From Hyphomicrobiales bacterium (GTDB taxonomy: Bacteria > Pseudomonadota > Alphaproteobacteria > Rhizobiales > Beijerinckiaceae), in NCBI GenBank assembly GCA_028290285.1, contig JAQGKD010000122.1, positions 1-64,000 on the forward strand: DNA of 64,000 bases, in the 5' to 3' direction. The notes under the pieces are model-generated. The model was not told the DNA's origin, ran no database searches, and worked only from the letters and a program-made list of their open reading frames with translations. Shown here piece after piece: positions 18,920 to 28,249 of the stretch; the first letter of the stretch is position 1, and the number at the start of each line of letters is the position of its first letter. Made by a program: the position numbers and the translations under genes.

Positions 18920-20230
18920 TCAGTTCGGGCGGGCGTCGCTACGCTGCGGGCGGGCAGCGTTGCCGAAGCGGCGTTGTGCGCCCGGACGGCTCGTGTTGCT
19001 GCGCGGCGCGTCCGGGCGGCGGTTCTGGTCGGGCCGGCGCGGTGCAGGGCGGCCGGTGCGCGGCGGTGCCGAGTTCGACGTGTCGGGCGCGGCGCGGGCG
19101 GCTTCGCCGCGACGATCGGTGACCGGCAGGGACTGGCGCGTCAGCTTCTCGATCTGGCGCAGCAGGTGCCGCTCTTCATTGTCGCAGAAGGAAATCGCGA
19201 TGCCTTCCGCGCCCGCGCGCGCGGTGCGGCCGATGCGGTGGACGTAGCTTTCAGCGACGTCAGGAAGTTCGAAGTTCACGACATGCGACACGCTGTCGAC
19301 GTCAATGCCGCGCGCTGCAATGTCGGTCGCAACGAGGACGCCCGTACGGCCGTCACGGAACTCGGCGAGAGCCCGCTGGCGCTGGCCCTGGCTCTTGTTG
19401 CCGTGAATGGCGGCGGCCGGAATTCCGGCTGAGGCCAGATGATCGGCGACCTTGTCCGCGCCGCGCTTGGTGCGCGTGAAGACGATGACGCGCGAGAAGC
19501 TCGAACCACGCAGAAGCTCGACGAGCAGGTCGCGCTTGGCCTTGGTCTCGATCATGTAGACTTGCTGGTCGACGCGCTCGGCGGTTGTCGCGACGGGGGT
19601 CACGGCGACTTCGACCGGGTTGTCGAGCATCTCGTTCGCCAGGGTCGCGATTTCCTTCGGCATGGTGGCCGAGAAGAACAGGCTCTGGCGCTGCTCGGGC
19701 AGGCGCGAGATGATGCGGCGGATCGGTACGACGAACCCGAGGTCGAGCATGTGGTCGGCCTCGTCCAGCACGATCACCTCCGTCGAGCCGAGGCGAACGG
19801 TGCCGCCGGCCATGTGGTCGATCAAGCGGCCGGGGGTGGCGACGAGAACGTCCACGCCGCGCGACATGGCCTTGACCTGCGGGCCATGGGCAACGCCGCC
19901 GACGATGACAGCCACGGTGATGCGGGCGTGACGGCCGTAGGACTTGAAGCTCTCGGCGATCTGGGCGACCAGCTCACGGGTCGGCGCCAGGATCAGGACG
20001 CGCGGGCCGCAAGCGGTCTGGCGGCCGGGATTCTCGATCAGGCGGTTGATGATCGGCAGCGCGAAGGCGGCCGTCTTGCCGGTGCCGGTCTGGGCGATTC
20101 CGAGAAGATCACGTCCCTTGAGCAGCGGGGGGATGGCGCGTTCTTGAATTGGGGTGGGGGTCGTATAGCCTTCCTCACGCAAAGCGCGGAGGATCGTCTC
20201 GGCGAGGCCGAGATCCGAAAATTGAGTCAC
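18920..20230 (-). CDS. DEAD-box ATP-dependent RNA helicase (RhlE type)
   Basis: 436 residues from a GTG at 20230, chosen because the Q-motif (FSDLGL... TPIQ) starts three residues later and GGAAAGA lies just upstream; a longer frame from 20458 has no family-like sequence. Motifs in order: AQTGTGKT (Walker A), PTREL, TPGR, DEAD, SAT, ARGID and HRIGRTARAG. The tail after ~residue 370 is low-complexity and rich in Arg/Pro/Asn, typical of RhlE-type enzymes that act on ribosome assembly or mRNA turnover. It stands alone, convergent with glgB and divergent from serA. Confidence 0.9.
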   Translation of the reverse strand: MTQFSDLGLAETILRALREEGYTTPTPIQERAIPPLLKGRDLLGIAQTGTGKTAAFALPIINRLIENPGRQTACGPRVLILAPTRELVAQIAESFKSYGRHARITVAVIVGGVAHGPQVKAMSRGVDVLVATPGRLIDHMAGGTVRLGSTEVIVLDEADHMLDLGFVVPIRRIISRLPEQRQSLFFSATMPKEIATLANEMLDNPVEVAVTPVATTAERVDQQVYMIETKAKRDLLVELLRGSSFSRVIVFTRTKRGADKVADHLASAGIPAAAIHGNKSQGQRQRALAEFRDGRTGVLVATDIAARGIDVDSVSHVVNFELPDVAESYVHRIGRTARAGAEGIAISFCDNEERHLLRQIEKLTRQSLPVTDRRGEAARAAPDTSNSAPPRTGRPAPRRPDQNRRPDAPRSNTSRPGAQRRFGNAARPQRSDARPN

Positions 20231-20509
20231 GTAGTATCTTTCCAGTGGAGACGCGCCCCGTGCCCAGAAAGGGCCGGGTCGAGCACAAACTCGTTGATTG
20301 GGACGAGCCCCGCGTACCTGGGCTGTCGGTCGGAGAACCGGGCGCTCAACAGATGGACGATCGAGGATCTCAAAATCCGGGAGCGTCTGACGCGGCTGGA
20401 GCGCATAGTGCCTGTAGCAGGCTGCGCGGCTTATGACATGAAGACACAGTTGCGTCAAACCAAATAGGGTTTATCAAGCCGTCTCGCACTCCTTATGAGG
20501 CCCCGAGAC

Positions 20510-21766
20510 ATGACAGACGATACCCCTCATCTTTCGCTCGCCAAGGAAAAGATCAAAATTCTTCTCCTTGAAGGCATCAATGACAGCGCCGTGGAGCTGA
20601 TCGTGAACGCGGGTTACACCTCCGTGACGCGGCTCACCAAGGCGCTGGATGGCGCCGAACTCGCGGAAGCGATCAAGGGGGTGCACATTCTGGGCATCCG
20701 CTCGCGCACGCAGCTCGACGAGGCTGCCTTCGCCGCCGCCGAGCGGCTGCTCGCGGTGGGCTGCTTCAGCGTCGGAACGAATCAGGTGGACCTCGATGCT
20801 GCCCGAAAGCGCGGAATTCCCGTGTTCAATGCGCCCTTCTCGAATACCCGCAGCGTGGCAGAACTGGTGATCGGCGAGATCGTCATGCTCTTCCGCCGCA
20901 TCTTCCCGCGCTCGGTCTCGGCTCACGCAGGCGGCTGGGACAAGTCGGCCACGGGCTCCATCGAGGTGCGCGGGAAGACGCTGGGGATCATCGGCTACGG
21001 CAATATCGGCACCCAGCTGTCCACGCTGGCCGAGGCCATGGGCATGCGGGTCGTCTATTTCGACACGTCCGACAAGCTTCGCCACGGCAATACCGAGCCG
21101 GTTGAAACGCTGGAGGAATTGCTGCGCGTCAGCGACGTCGTCAGCCTGCACGTGCCCGAGACAGCCGCCACCTACAATATGATGGGCGCGGCCCAGATGG
21201 CCGCCATGAAGAAGGGCTCCTACCTCATCAACAACAGCCGCGGCACGGTCGTCGACCTCGACGCCCTCGCCGAGGCGCTCAAGAGCGGCCATCTGGCCGG
21301 CGCGGCGGTGGATGTGTTCCCCGTCGAGCCCGGGTCGAATGCGGAAAAGTTCAAGACGCCGATCCAAGGCCTCGCCAACGTCATCCTGACCCCGCATATC
21401 GGCGGCTCGACCGAGGAGGCGCAGGAGCGCATCGGCGCCGAGGTTGCCCGAAAGCTGGTCGATTACAGCGATGCGGGATCGTCGGTCGGGGCGGTGAACT
21501 TCCCGCAGGTTCAGATGCCCCTGCGGGCCGCGGGCACACGCTACATCCACGTGCACAGGAACGTTCCGGGCATGCTCAACCGCCTCAACCAGGTCTTCAC
21601 GCGTCACGGCGTGAATATCTCGGCGCAATACCTCCAGACGGACGGGGATCTCGGCTATGTCGTCGTCGAAGCCGAGGGCTGCGCCGAAGATGCCGAGGCG
21701 GTGCTTGAGGAGATGAAGGCTTGTGAAGGTACGATCAGGGCGCGTCTCCTGTACGCGCATAGCTAG
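20510..21766 (+). CDS. serA: D-3-phosphoglycerate dehydrogenase
   Basis: 418 residues, the short ACT-containing form. It oxidises 3-phosphoglycerate to 3-phosphohydroxypyruvate, the first step of serine synthesis, using NAD. The start at 20510 follows GAGG by 9 bases; an in-frame ATG 15 bases earlier is less well placed. Visible are the Rossmann motif GIIGYGNIG (~162-170), NNSRG (active Arg, ~242), the HIGGSTEEAQ block (active His, ~300) and a C-terminal ACT domain (~345-418) that usually binds L-serine for feedback inhibition. A terminator follows 52 bases after the stop. Confidence 0.93.
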   Translation: MTDDTPHLSLAKEKIKILLLEGINDSAVELIVNAGYTSVTRLTKALDGAELAEAIKGVHILGIRSRTQLDEAAFAAAERLLAVGCFSVGTNQVDLDAARKRGIPVFNAPFSNTRSVAELVIGEIVMLFRRIFPRSVSAHAGGWDKSATGSIEVRGKTLGIIGYGNIGTQLSTLAEAMGMRVVYFDTSDKLRHGNTEPVETLEELLRVSDVVSLHVPETAATYNMMGAAQMAAMKKGSYLINNSRGTVVDLDALAEALKSGHLAGAAVDVFPVEPGSNAEKFKTPIQGLANVILTPHIGGSTEEAQERIGAEVARKLVDYSDAGSSVGAVNFPQVQMPLRAAGTRYIHVHRNVPGMLNRLNQVFTRHGVNISAQYLQTDGDLGYVVVEAEGCAEDAEAVLEEMKACEGTIRARLLYAHS

Positions 21767-21772
21767 GGAAGC

Positions 21773-21788
21773 GTCTGGAATTCCAGAC
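21773..21788. repeat. Perfect 16-bp palindrome
   Basis: GTCTGGAATTCCAGAC reads identically on both strands. It lies 7 bases after the serA stop and about 117 bases upstream of the sigma54-like promoter at 21905, a distance compatible with an enhancer-type activator site. Which protein binds it is unknown. Confidence 0.6.
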
Positions 21789-21817
21789 TGAAACGGGGCC
21801 GTATTCCGGATTTCCGC

Positions 21818-21847
21818 ACACCCTGCCGATCGTCGGCAGGGTGTTTT
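21818..21847 (+). terminator. Rho-independent terminator of serA
   Basis: A perfect stem of 11-12 bp (from 21818/21819 to 21829, paired with 21833-21843/21844) encloses a 3-base loop and is followed by TTTT. It separates serA from the LuxR/maeB block. Confidence 0.85.
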
Positions 21848-21904
21848 CGTTTCTAACTAGCTGAAAGTAGGCACTAAAGTATTATGTGCCGACCATCCCG
21901 GCAT

Positions 21905-21921
21905 TTGGCACGATGCGTGCT
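21905..21921 (+). promoter_or_regulatory. Candidate sigma54 (-24/-12) promoter
   Basis: The sequence TTGGCACG-N4-GTGCT matches the sigma54 consensus YTGGCACG-N4-TTGCW at every defined position but one (T to G in the -12 block). The invariant GG and GC are exactly 10 bases apart. It lies 75 bases before the start of the LuxR-type gene and reads towards maeB and dctA. DctD, encoded downstream, is a sigma54 activator. Confidence 0.55.
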
Positions 21922-21995
21922 GCCATTCCGGCAGATGTCGCATCGTCCTTTTCGGGCCGGGCGCACCAAAAAACGAACAGGGTCAGGAACGCGCC

Positions 21996-22729
21996 ATGAG
22001 AGTGAGTGCATTGCAGGCGTCGCGGCTGTCGCCCGTCTTCGACACGCGCGTCGGCGCTCTCGCGCTGGTTTCGCCAGCAACCACCAGAAATGAAGACCGG
22101 ATCGCCGTCCTCACCTCGGACGGACTGCTCGCCTTCGCCGTGACGTCGCTCGCGCTTGCCCATTTCCCGACAGCGACGGTCGTCAAACCCGAGTTGGCCG
22201 ATGTTTGCGCAGGCCGTCACCTGGATCTGCGCGGCTATAGCCTTCTCATCATCGACGCGGGGATCAGCCCGCGATCGAGCCCGGGGCATTCGAGCGCTGG
22301 ATGCGTCCGTTTCGGGACGTGCCGGTAATCCTTTTCTCGCCTTCCGGCAAAGATCGCGAATTCGAGGTGTGCCGGGATATCAGGATCGTGCCGCGCGACA
22401 TCAGCCCGCGCGGCTTGACGGAGGCGATGCGCCTTGCCCTGACCAAAGGTGACAGCGGGCGAACAGGCCGGAATCGGCAGCGGCCACAGGAAATCGACAG
22501 GATTACCGCGACTCAGTGGCGGGTTATTGGTTTCCTGGGGTGCGGTTGTTCCAACAAGGAGATTGCTTTTCGCATGGGAATCTCCGAAGCCACAGTGAAA
22601 GCGCATGTGGGCGCTGCCATCGCACGGCTTGGATTGACCAACCGAACCGAGGTGGCTCTATTCGCGCAACGCCTCGCAATGGGATCGCGATGGGCCGCCT
22701 CCGCGGCCGATGTTGACGCTCCCGTCTGA
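21996..22729 (+). pseudogene. LuxR/NarL-type transcriptional regulator with a one-base frameshift
   Basis: The ATG at 21996 follows AGGA by 7 bases. The first frame gives a receiver-like N-terminal half ending in LLIIDAG at ~22262. The homologous continuation (DQPAIEPGAFERWMRPF...) is in another frame and runs to the stop at 22729. Adding one G to the GGGG run at 22259-22262 restores a continuous protein of about 244 residues. The C-terminal half has a LuxR-type helix-turn-helix (ITATQWRVIGFL, SNKEIA, ISEATVKAHV). The receiver-like part lacks an obvious Asp-rich phosphorylation pocket. It may be a real pseudogene or a homopolymer sequencing error. maeB starts 11 bases later. Confidence 0.75.
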
Positions 22730-22740
22730 AAGCCGCTCTC

Positions 22741-25014
22741 ATGGATGACCAAATCGCGCAAAGCGCGCTCGCCTACCATCGCTTCCCGACAGCGGGAAAG
22801 ATTTCTGTCGTGCCGACGAAGGGCATGACGAACCAGCACGATTTGGCCCTCGCTTATTCGCCGGGCGTGGCTGCGGCCTGCCTCGCCATCGTCGCCAATC
22901 CCGACGAGGCGAGAACGCTGACGTCGCGCGCCAATCTCGTCGCCGTCATCACCAACGGGACGGCTGTGCTGGGTTTGGGCAACATCGGGCCGCTCGCCGG
23001 CAAGCCCGTCATGGAAGGCAAGGCCTGCCTGTTCAAGAAATTCGCCGGCATCGACGTGTTCGACATCGAGCTCGACGAGACCGATGCCGACAAGCTGGTC
23101 GATATAATCGCCGCGATGGAGCCGACCTTCGGGGGGATCAATCTCGAAGACATCAAGGCTCCGGAATGTTTCGTGATCGAGCGCAAATTGCGCGCGCGCA
23201 TGAAGATTCCCGTTTTCCATGACGATCAGCATGGCACGGCGATCGTGGTCGGCGCGGCCGTCTTCAACGCCATGGCGCTCGTCGGCAAGCAGCTCTCGGA
23301 CGTGAGGCTCGTCTGTTCGGGCGCGGGCGCTGCCGCGCTGGCCTGCCTCGACCTGCTGGTCGGCCTCGGCATCCGCCGCGAGAACATCTTCGTCTCCGAC
23401 CTCTACGGCGTCGTCTACAGCGGACGGCCCGAGGCCATGGATGAGGAGAAGATCCGCTATGCGCAGAAGACATCCGCGCGCACGCTCGGGGACATCATCG
23501 ACGGTGCCGATATTTTCCTCGGCCTTTCCGCCGGCGGGGTCCTGAAGCCAGAGATGGTCGCGCGCATGGGTTCGCGTCCTCTCATCCTGGCCATGGCCAA
23601 TCCCGAACCCGAGATCCTGCCGGAAGATGCCCGAGCCGTGCGCCCGGACGCGATCATCGCGACGGGCCGGTCGGATTATCCCAACCAGGTCAACAACGTC
23701 CTGTGCTTTCCCTTCATCTTCCGCGGCGCGCTCGACGTGGGTGCGACGACCATTAACGAAGAGATGAAGCTCGCGGCGGTTCACGCCATCGCCTCGCTGG
23801 CCCATGCCGAGCAATCGGACGTGGTGACGGCAGCCTACGGGCATCAGGAAAGCCGCTTCGGTGAGGACTACCTCATCCCCAAGCCCTTCGATCCGCGGCT
23901 CATCTCGGCGGTGGCTCCCGCCGTTGCCGAAGCGGCGATGGCGAGCGGTGTCGCGACGCGACCGCTCGCCGATGTGGCGGCCTATCGGCGCGACATGGAG
24001 GCTTTCGTCTATCGTTCCGGCAACATCATGAAGCCGGTCTTCGAGGCGGCGGGACTAGCCACCAAGAAGATCCTCTATGCCGAAGGGGAGGACATGCGCG
24101 TGCTTCGGGCAGCGCAGATCGTCGTCGACGAAAAGCTCGCGCGTCCCGTGCTTGTAGGGCGACGCGTCGAGATCGAAGCGATGATCGCCAGCCAGCAATT
24201 GCGCTTGCAGATCGGGCGCGACGTCGATGTCGTGGATGTGGCGGACGAGGCGCTGATCACGCGCGCAGCCGAAGAATATTATGCGCAGAACCGCCGCAAC
24301 GGCGCTTCGATCAACGCGGCGGCGACGCTGATCCGCTCCAACTCCACGCTGCTCGCCGCCATGCTCCTGCGCTGGGGGCATGCTGACGGCATGTTGTGTG
24401 GCACCTATGGCGCCTATTCGGACCATCTGGTGCATGTCGCCAACATCATCGGGCGCAAGCCCGGTGCCGAGACCTTCGCGGCGATGAACCTGCTGATGCT
24501 GCCCAAGCACACCCTGTTCATCACAGACACCTACATCAACCCGGAGCCCACGGCAGAGCAGCTGTCGCAGATCGCGCGGCTGGCGGCGGAAGAGGTGCAG
24601 CGTTTCGGGCTTATGCCGCGCGTGGCTCTCGTGTCCCATTCGAGTTTCGGCAGCGCGGATACGCCATCCGCCCGCAAGATGCGCGAAGCCCTCGCACTGA
24701 TCTCGATTGCTGCGCCGGATCTCGAAGTCGAAGGCGAGATGCATGGCGACGCGGCGCTGTCGACGCGCATCCTCAACGGGATCTTTCCGGGCGCACGGCT
24801 GGGGGGCGAAGCCAATCTTCTCGTCATGCCCAATCTCGACGCGGCCAACATCACGTTCAACGTGCTGAAGATCGTGGCCGGCGAGGGCGTTACCGTCGGG
24901 CCGATTCTGCTGGGCGCGGCGCGCCCGGTTCATATTCTCACGCCGACGAGTTCGGTGCGCAGAATTGTCAACATGACGGCACTGACGGCTGTCGATGCCG
25001 CCATTCAAGTTTAA
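22741..25014 (+). CDS. maeB: NADP-dependent malic enzyme with phosphotransacetylase-like domain
   Basis: 757 residues, the standard size of the multidomain MaeB. It decarboxylates malate to pyruvate with reduction of NADP, feeding acetyl-CoA and NADPH when cells grow on C4-dicarboxylates. Residues ~1-430 hold the malic N-domain ([11 protein letters not shown], the FDIELDETD metal site, [12 protein letters not shown]) and the NAD(P) domain ([16 protein letters not shown]). Residues ~440-757 resemble phosphotransacetylase, a domain usually regulatory rather than catalytic. It is followed 22 bases later by dctA, so malate uptake and use are linked. Confidence 0.93.
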   Translation: MDDQIAQSALAYHRFPTAGKISVVPTKGMTNQHDLALAYSPGVAAACLAIVANPDEARTLTSRANLVAVITNGTAVLGLGNIGPLAGKPVMEGKACLFKKFAGIDVFDIELDETDADKLVDIIAAMEPTFGGINLEDIKAPECFVIERKLRARMKIPVFHDDQHGTAIVVGAAVFNAMALVGKQLSDVRLVCSGAGAAALACLDLLVGLGIRRENIFVSDLYGVVYSGRPEAMDEEKIRYAQKTSARTLGDIIDGADIFLGLSAGGVLKPEMVARMGSRPLILAMANPEPEILPEDARAVRPDAIIATGRSDYPNQVNNVLCFPFIFRGALDVGATTINEEMKLAAVHAIASLAHAEQSDVVTAAYGHQESRFGEDYLIPKPFDPRLISAVAPAVAEAAMASGVATRPLADVAAYRRDMEAFVYRSGNIMKPVFEAAGLATKKILYAEGEDMRVLRAAQIVVDEKLARPVLVGRRVEIEAMIASQQLRLQIGRDVDVVDVADEALITRAAEEYYAQNRRNGASINAAATLIRSNSTLLAAMLLRWGHADGMLCGTYGAYSDHLVHVANIIGRKPGAETFAAMNLLMLPKHTLFITDTYINPEPTAEQLSQIARLAAEEVQRFGLMPRVALVSHSSFGSADTPSARKMREALALISIAAPDLEVEGEMHGDAALSTRILNGIFPGARLGGEANLLVMPNLDAANITFNVLKIVAGEGVTVGPILLGAARPVHILTPTSSVRRIVNMTALTAVDAAIQV

Positions 25015-25036
25015 TTTCGAAGGGGGAGGTAATAAA

Positions 25037-26365
25037 ATGACCAGCATAACAGTGACCGGCGATGCGGCGGTCGCGCCGCGCAAGCCGTTCTATCGCGTGC
25101 TCTACGTGCAGGTGCTCACCGCCATCGTGCTTGGCGCGATCGTCGGCTGGCTATGGCCGGAGTTCGCCAAGAACGAGTGGATCAAGGCGATGGGCGACGG
25201 CTTCGTTAGCCTGATCAAGATGGTCATCGCGCCCATCATCTTCTGCACGGTGGTTTCGGGCATCGCTCATATCGGCGAAGCCAAGAAGGTCGGCCGGGTG
25301 GCTGTGAAGGCGCTCGTCTACTTTGAGGTCGCCTCGACCTTCGCGCTCGTGCTGGGTCTCGTCGTGGCCAATCTCACCCATCCGGGCACCGGTTTTTCCG
25401 GCAAGCCGGACGCGGCCGCAGTGGCGGGCTACGCCAAGCAGGCTGGCGAGATGAAGAGCGTCGATTTCGTTCTCCACATTATTCCCGACAGCGTGGTCGG
25501 CGCGTTCGCGCGCGGCGACATCCTGCAGGTTCTGCTCTTCTCGATCCTGTTCGGCTTCGCGCTCATGGCACTCGGCGAGCGCGGCCATACGGTCCGCTCC
25601 ACGATCGACGACATGGCCCATGCCATGTTCGGCGTGATCGCGATCATCGTGAAGGCAGCTCCCATCGGCGCCTTCGGGGCCATGGCCTATACGGTCGGCC
25701 GCTACGGGCACGGGGCGTTGCTCAGCCTGGTGGAACTCATCCTCACCTTCTATCTGACAGCGGCGATCTTCGTCTTCGTCGTATTGGGGATCATCGCGCG
25801 CATCGCCGGCTTCTCGATCTTCAAGTTCGTCGGCTACATCAAGGACGAGTTGCTGATCGTGCTGGGGACGTCGTCCTCGGAAAGCGCGCTGCCGCAACTG
25901 ATGGAGAAGCTCGAGCGTCTCGGCTGTTCCAAGTCGGTCGTGGGTCTCGTCGTGCCGACGGGATATTCGTTCAACCTCGATGGAACGAATATCTACATGA
26001 CGCTGGCGACGCTCTTCATCGCCCAGGCGATGAACGTGCCGCTGACCTTCGGCGAGCAGATAACCATTCTGCTGGTCGCCATGCTGACCTCGAAGGGTGC
26101 CAGCGGCATCACTGGCGCCGGTTTCATCACGCTCGCTGCGACGCTGGCCGCGATTCGTCCTGAGCTTGTTCCCGGCATGGCCATCGTGCTCGGTATCGAC
26201 AAGTTCATGAGCGAGTGCCGTGCACTCACCAACCTCACCGGCAACGGCGTGGCCTGCGTGGTCGTGTCGTGGTGGGAGGGTGAGCTGGACCGCAGCAAGC
26301 TCAATGCGGCGCTGGGGCGCCGGGTGGATCCGTCCGACATCGAGACGGCGATCACCACGGGCTGA
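25037..26365 (+). CDS. dctA: C4-dicarboxylate:cation symporter DctA
   Basis: 442 residues, the usual DctA length. It imports succinate, fumarate and malate across the inner membrane with cations. The ATG at 25037 is preceded by GGGGGAGG, and the protein then opens with a short cytoplasmic leader before the first membrane segment. The dicarboxylate/amino acid:cation symporter family is evident from the [15 protein letters not shown] serine-rich hairpin, the [13 protein letters not shown] motif and the C-terminal NLTGNGVA segment, which hold the substrate-binding Asn/Asp residues. It lies between maeB and dctBD and is probably co-transcribed with maeB. Confidence 0.94.
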   Translation: MTSITVTGDAAVAPRKPFYRVLYVQVLTAIVLGAIVGWLWPEFAKNEWIKAMGDGFVSLIKMVIAPIIFCTVVSGIAHIGEAKKVGRVAVKALVYFEVASTFALVLGLVVANLTHPGTGFSGKPDAAAVAGYAKQAGEMKSVDFVLHIIPDSVVGAFARGDILQVLLFSILFGFALMALGERGHTVRSTIDDMAHAMFGVIAIIVKAAPIGAFGAMAYTVGRYGHGALLSLVELILTFYLTAAIFVFVVLGIIARIAGFSIFKFVGYIKDELLIVLGTSSSESALPQLMEKLERLGCSKSVVGLVVPTGYSFNLDGTNIYMTLATLFIAQAMNVPLTFGEQITILLVAMLTSKGASGITGAGFITLAATLAAIRPELVPGMAIVLGIDKFMSECRALTNLTGNGVACVVVSWWEGELDRSKLNAALGRRVDPSDIETAITTG

Positions 26366-26383
26366 GACGCCTGCCACAATGCT

Positions 26384-26407
26384 CACGGCGGCCTTGAGGC
26401 CGCCGTG
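26384..26407 (+). terminator. Strong hairpin between dctA and dctB
   Basis: A perfect 10-bp stem (CACGGCGGCC with GGCCGCCGTG) has a TTGA tetraloop. No T tract follows, so it may attenuate or stabilise the dctA 3' end rather than terminate fully before dctB. Confidence 0.5.
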
Positions 26408-26430
26408 ATGCCGTTCCGGAGAGGTGAGGC

Positions 26431-28245
26431 ATGCCCGATAAGGCGCCCTCGCGCCGCACCGGGCGCCAGCTTCTGGCCGCCTGCGCGGTGATCATGGCTA
26501 TCGCCCTCGTTGTGTTCGCCGCCGGTGTGGCGGCGCAGCGTTTGCGTATCGACCAGGTCGCCCAATTGGCCGACCTGCAAGCCGAGCGGCACGCAGCGCA
26601 GCTCGCGACCGAACTCGCGCAGTACGATCATCTGCCCGAGATCATCCGCCTTCATCCCAGCATTATCGATCTTCTTGCGAGCCCGCAGGATCCCCAGCGG
26701 ATTGATGCGGCCAATCGCTATCTTGAACAGGTCAACGCGGCTTCGGGCTCGTCCGTACTGTATGTGCTGGACCGGTACGGGATGTGTCTCGCCAGCAGCA
26801 ATTGGCGGGACCCGACGAGTTTCGTCGGCGTGGACCTTTCCTATCGGCCCTATTTCCGGGATGCGCTGCGGCTGGGCGCGCAGCATTTCTATGGCATAGG
26901 CACGACATCCGGCGTTCCTGGCTACTTCTACGGGCGTGCGCTCCCAAATCGCGAGCATCTCGAGGGTGTCGGCGTGGTGAAGGTCGAGCGGCTTCACACG
27001 GCGGCCTGGCCTGGGGCGGGTCGCGTCCTGATGATCGACGGCAACGGTGTCATCGTTCTTTCTTCGGAAGAGAACTGGCGCTACCGCACCATTGCGCAAT
27101 TGCCCGACGCCACGCTGGCGCGGATGCGGGCTGCGCGCCAATATGAGAATGTGCCTCTTGCGCCGCTCGGACTCGAACTCGTCGAGAGGCTGGGGCCGTC
27201 CTCCTCGGTGCTGTCGCTGCCGGATGCACTTGGGCGCAGCACAGTGCTTGCCGTCGAGCGTGGACTTACGGGGTCCGACTGGAAGGTCGTCGTGCTGCTC
27301 GATCTCGCCGAGGTCAGCGTCTTTCGCTTCTGGGTGCAGGTATTCGTCGGTTTGATGGCAACGTCGCTCGCACTGCTGGTTCTTTATCTCCTCCAGAGAC
27401 GTCGGGCGATCCGGATCGAGCGCGCTGCGCGCGAGGCGCTGGCGCGGGCCAACAGCGAGCTCGAAAGCGAAGTCTCCAGCCGCACGCGCGACCTCATCCA
27501 GTCCAACCGGCAATTGCGGGAGACGCAGGACGAGCTGGTTCATTCGGCCAAGCTCGCGGCCATCGGCCAGATCGCGGCCGGCGTCACGCACGAGTTGAGC
27601 CAGCCCATGGCTGCGATCAGAAGCCTCGCCGACAATGCCGGGGTCTTTCTCGCGCGCGGCCAGAGCGACGGGGTCACGGGCAATCTGCGGCTCATCTCCG
27701 ACCTCGTCGATCGCATGAGTGGCATTACCGGCCAGCTGAAGATCTTCGCGCGCAAGCGACCTTCGGTCTTCGAGGCAGTGCCGCTTCGGCGCACGATTGC
27801 CGAGAGCCTGTTTCTCCTAGACGAAAAGATCCGCCGCACCGGGGCGCGTTTGCTCGAGGATTACCCGGACAACGATCTCCTCGTGCGAGCCGATGCCGAC
27901 AGGCTGGGCCAAGTGTTCGTCAACCTGTTTTCCAACGCGCTCGATGCCGTCGCCGGTTCGCCATCGCCCCGTATCGAGATCGTCGCGCGGTCTCAGGAGG
28001 GGCGCGTGTCGGTTCAGGTGCGCGACACTGGCGTCGGGCTCTCCGAGCCTGTGTTGGCGCACCTTTTCGAACCGTTCTTCACGACCAAGCTCGCGGGCTC
28101 GGGGCTTGGCCTTGGTCTCGCCATTTCGGAGCGTATCCTCCGCGATTTCGGCGGCACTCTGCGGGCGGAGAATACGCCTGAGGGCGGCGCCCTTTTCATC
28201 ATCGACCTGCCGATGGCAGATGCGGCCCTCGCCGAGGCAGGATAG
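26431..28245 (+). CDS. dctB: C4-dicarboxylate sensor histidine kinase DctB
   Basis: 604 residues. It senses periplasmic dicarboxylates and phosphorylates DctD. A transmembrane segment at ~residues 10-32 is followed by a periplasmic PDC-type sensor region (~40-290), a second membrane segment (~296-320), a short coiled linker, and the kinase core with GVTHELSQPMAAIR (phospho-acceptor His387). The ATPase N, G1 and G2 boxes follow (NLFSNALDAV, DTGVGL, GSGLGLGLAIS). dctD starts 4 bases after its stop. The pairing with DctA and MaeB upstream makes a dicarboxylate signal very likely. Confidence 0.93.
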   Translation: MPDKAPSRRTGRQLLAACAVIMAIALVVFAAGVAAQRLRIDQVAQLADLQAERHAAQLATELAQYDHLPEIIRLHPSIIDLLASPQDPQRIDAANRYLEQVNAASGSSVLYVLDRYGMCLASSNWRDPTSFVGVDLSYRPYFRDALRLGAQHFYGIGTTSGVPGYFYGRALPNREHLEGVGVVKVERLHTAAWPGAGRVLMIDGNGVIVLSSEENWRYRTIAQLPDATLARMRAARQYENVPLAPLGLELVERLGPSSSVLSLPDALGRSTVLAVERGLTGSDWKVVVLLDLAEVSVFRFWVQVFVGLMATSLALLVLYLLQRRRAIRIERAAREALARANSELESEVSSRTRDLIQSNRQLRETQDELVHSAKLAAIGQIAAGVTHELSQPMAAIRSLADNAGVFLARGQSDGVTGNLRLISDLVDRMSGITGQLKIFARKRPSVFEAVPLRRTIAESLFLLDEKIRRTGARLLEDYPDNDLLVRADADRLGQVFVNLFSNALDAVAGSPSPRIEIVARSQEGRVSVQVRDTGVGLSEPVLAHLFEPFFTTKLAGSGLGLGLAISERILRDFGGTLRAENTPEGGALFIIDLPMADAALAEAG

Positions 28246-28249
28246 TCAG

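Noticed and set aside
20231-20458. N-terminal extension of the DEAD-box helicase from an ATG at 20458
   Set aside because: The 76 extra residues are Cys/Arg-rich without helicase similarity, while a GTG with a good Shine-Dalgarno sequence stands directly before the Q-motif.
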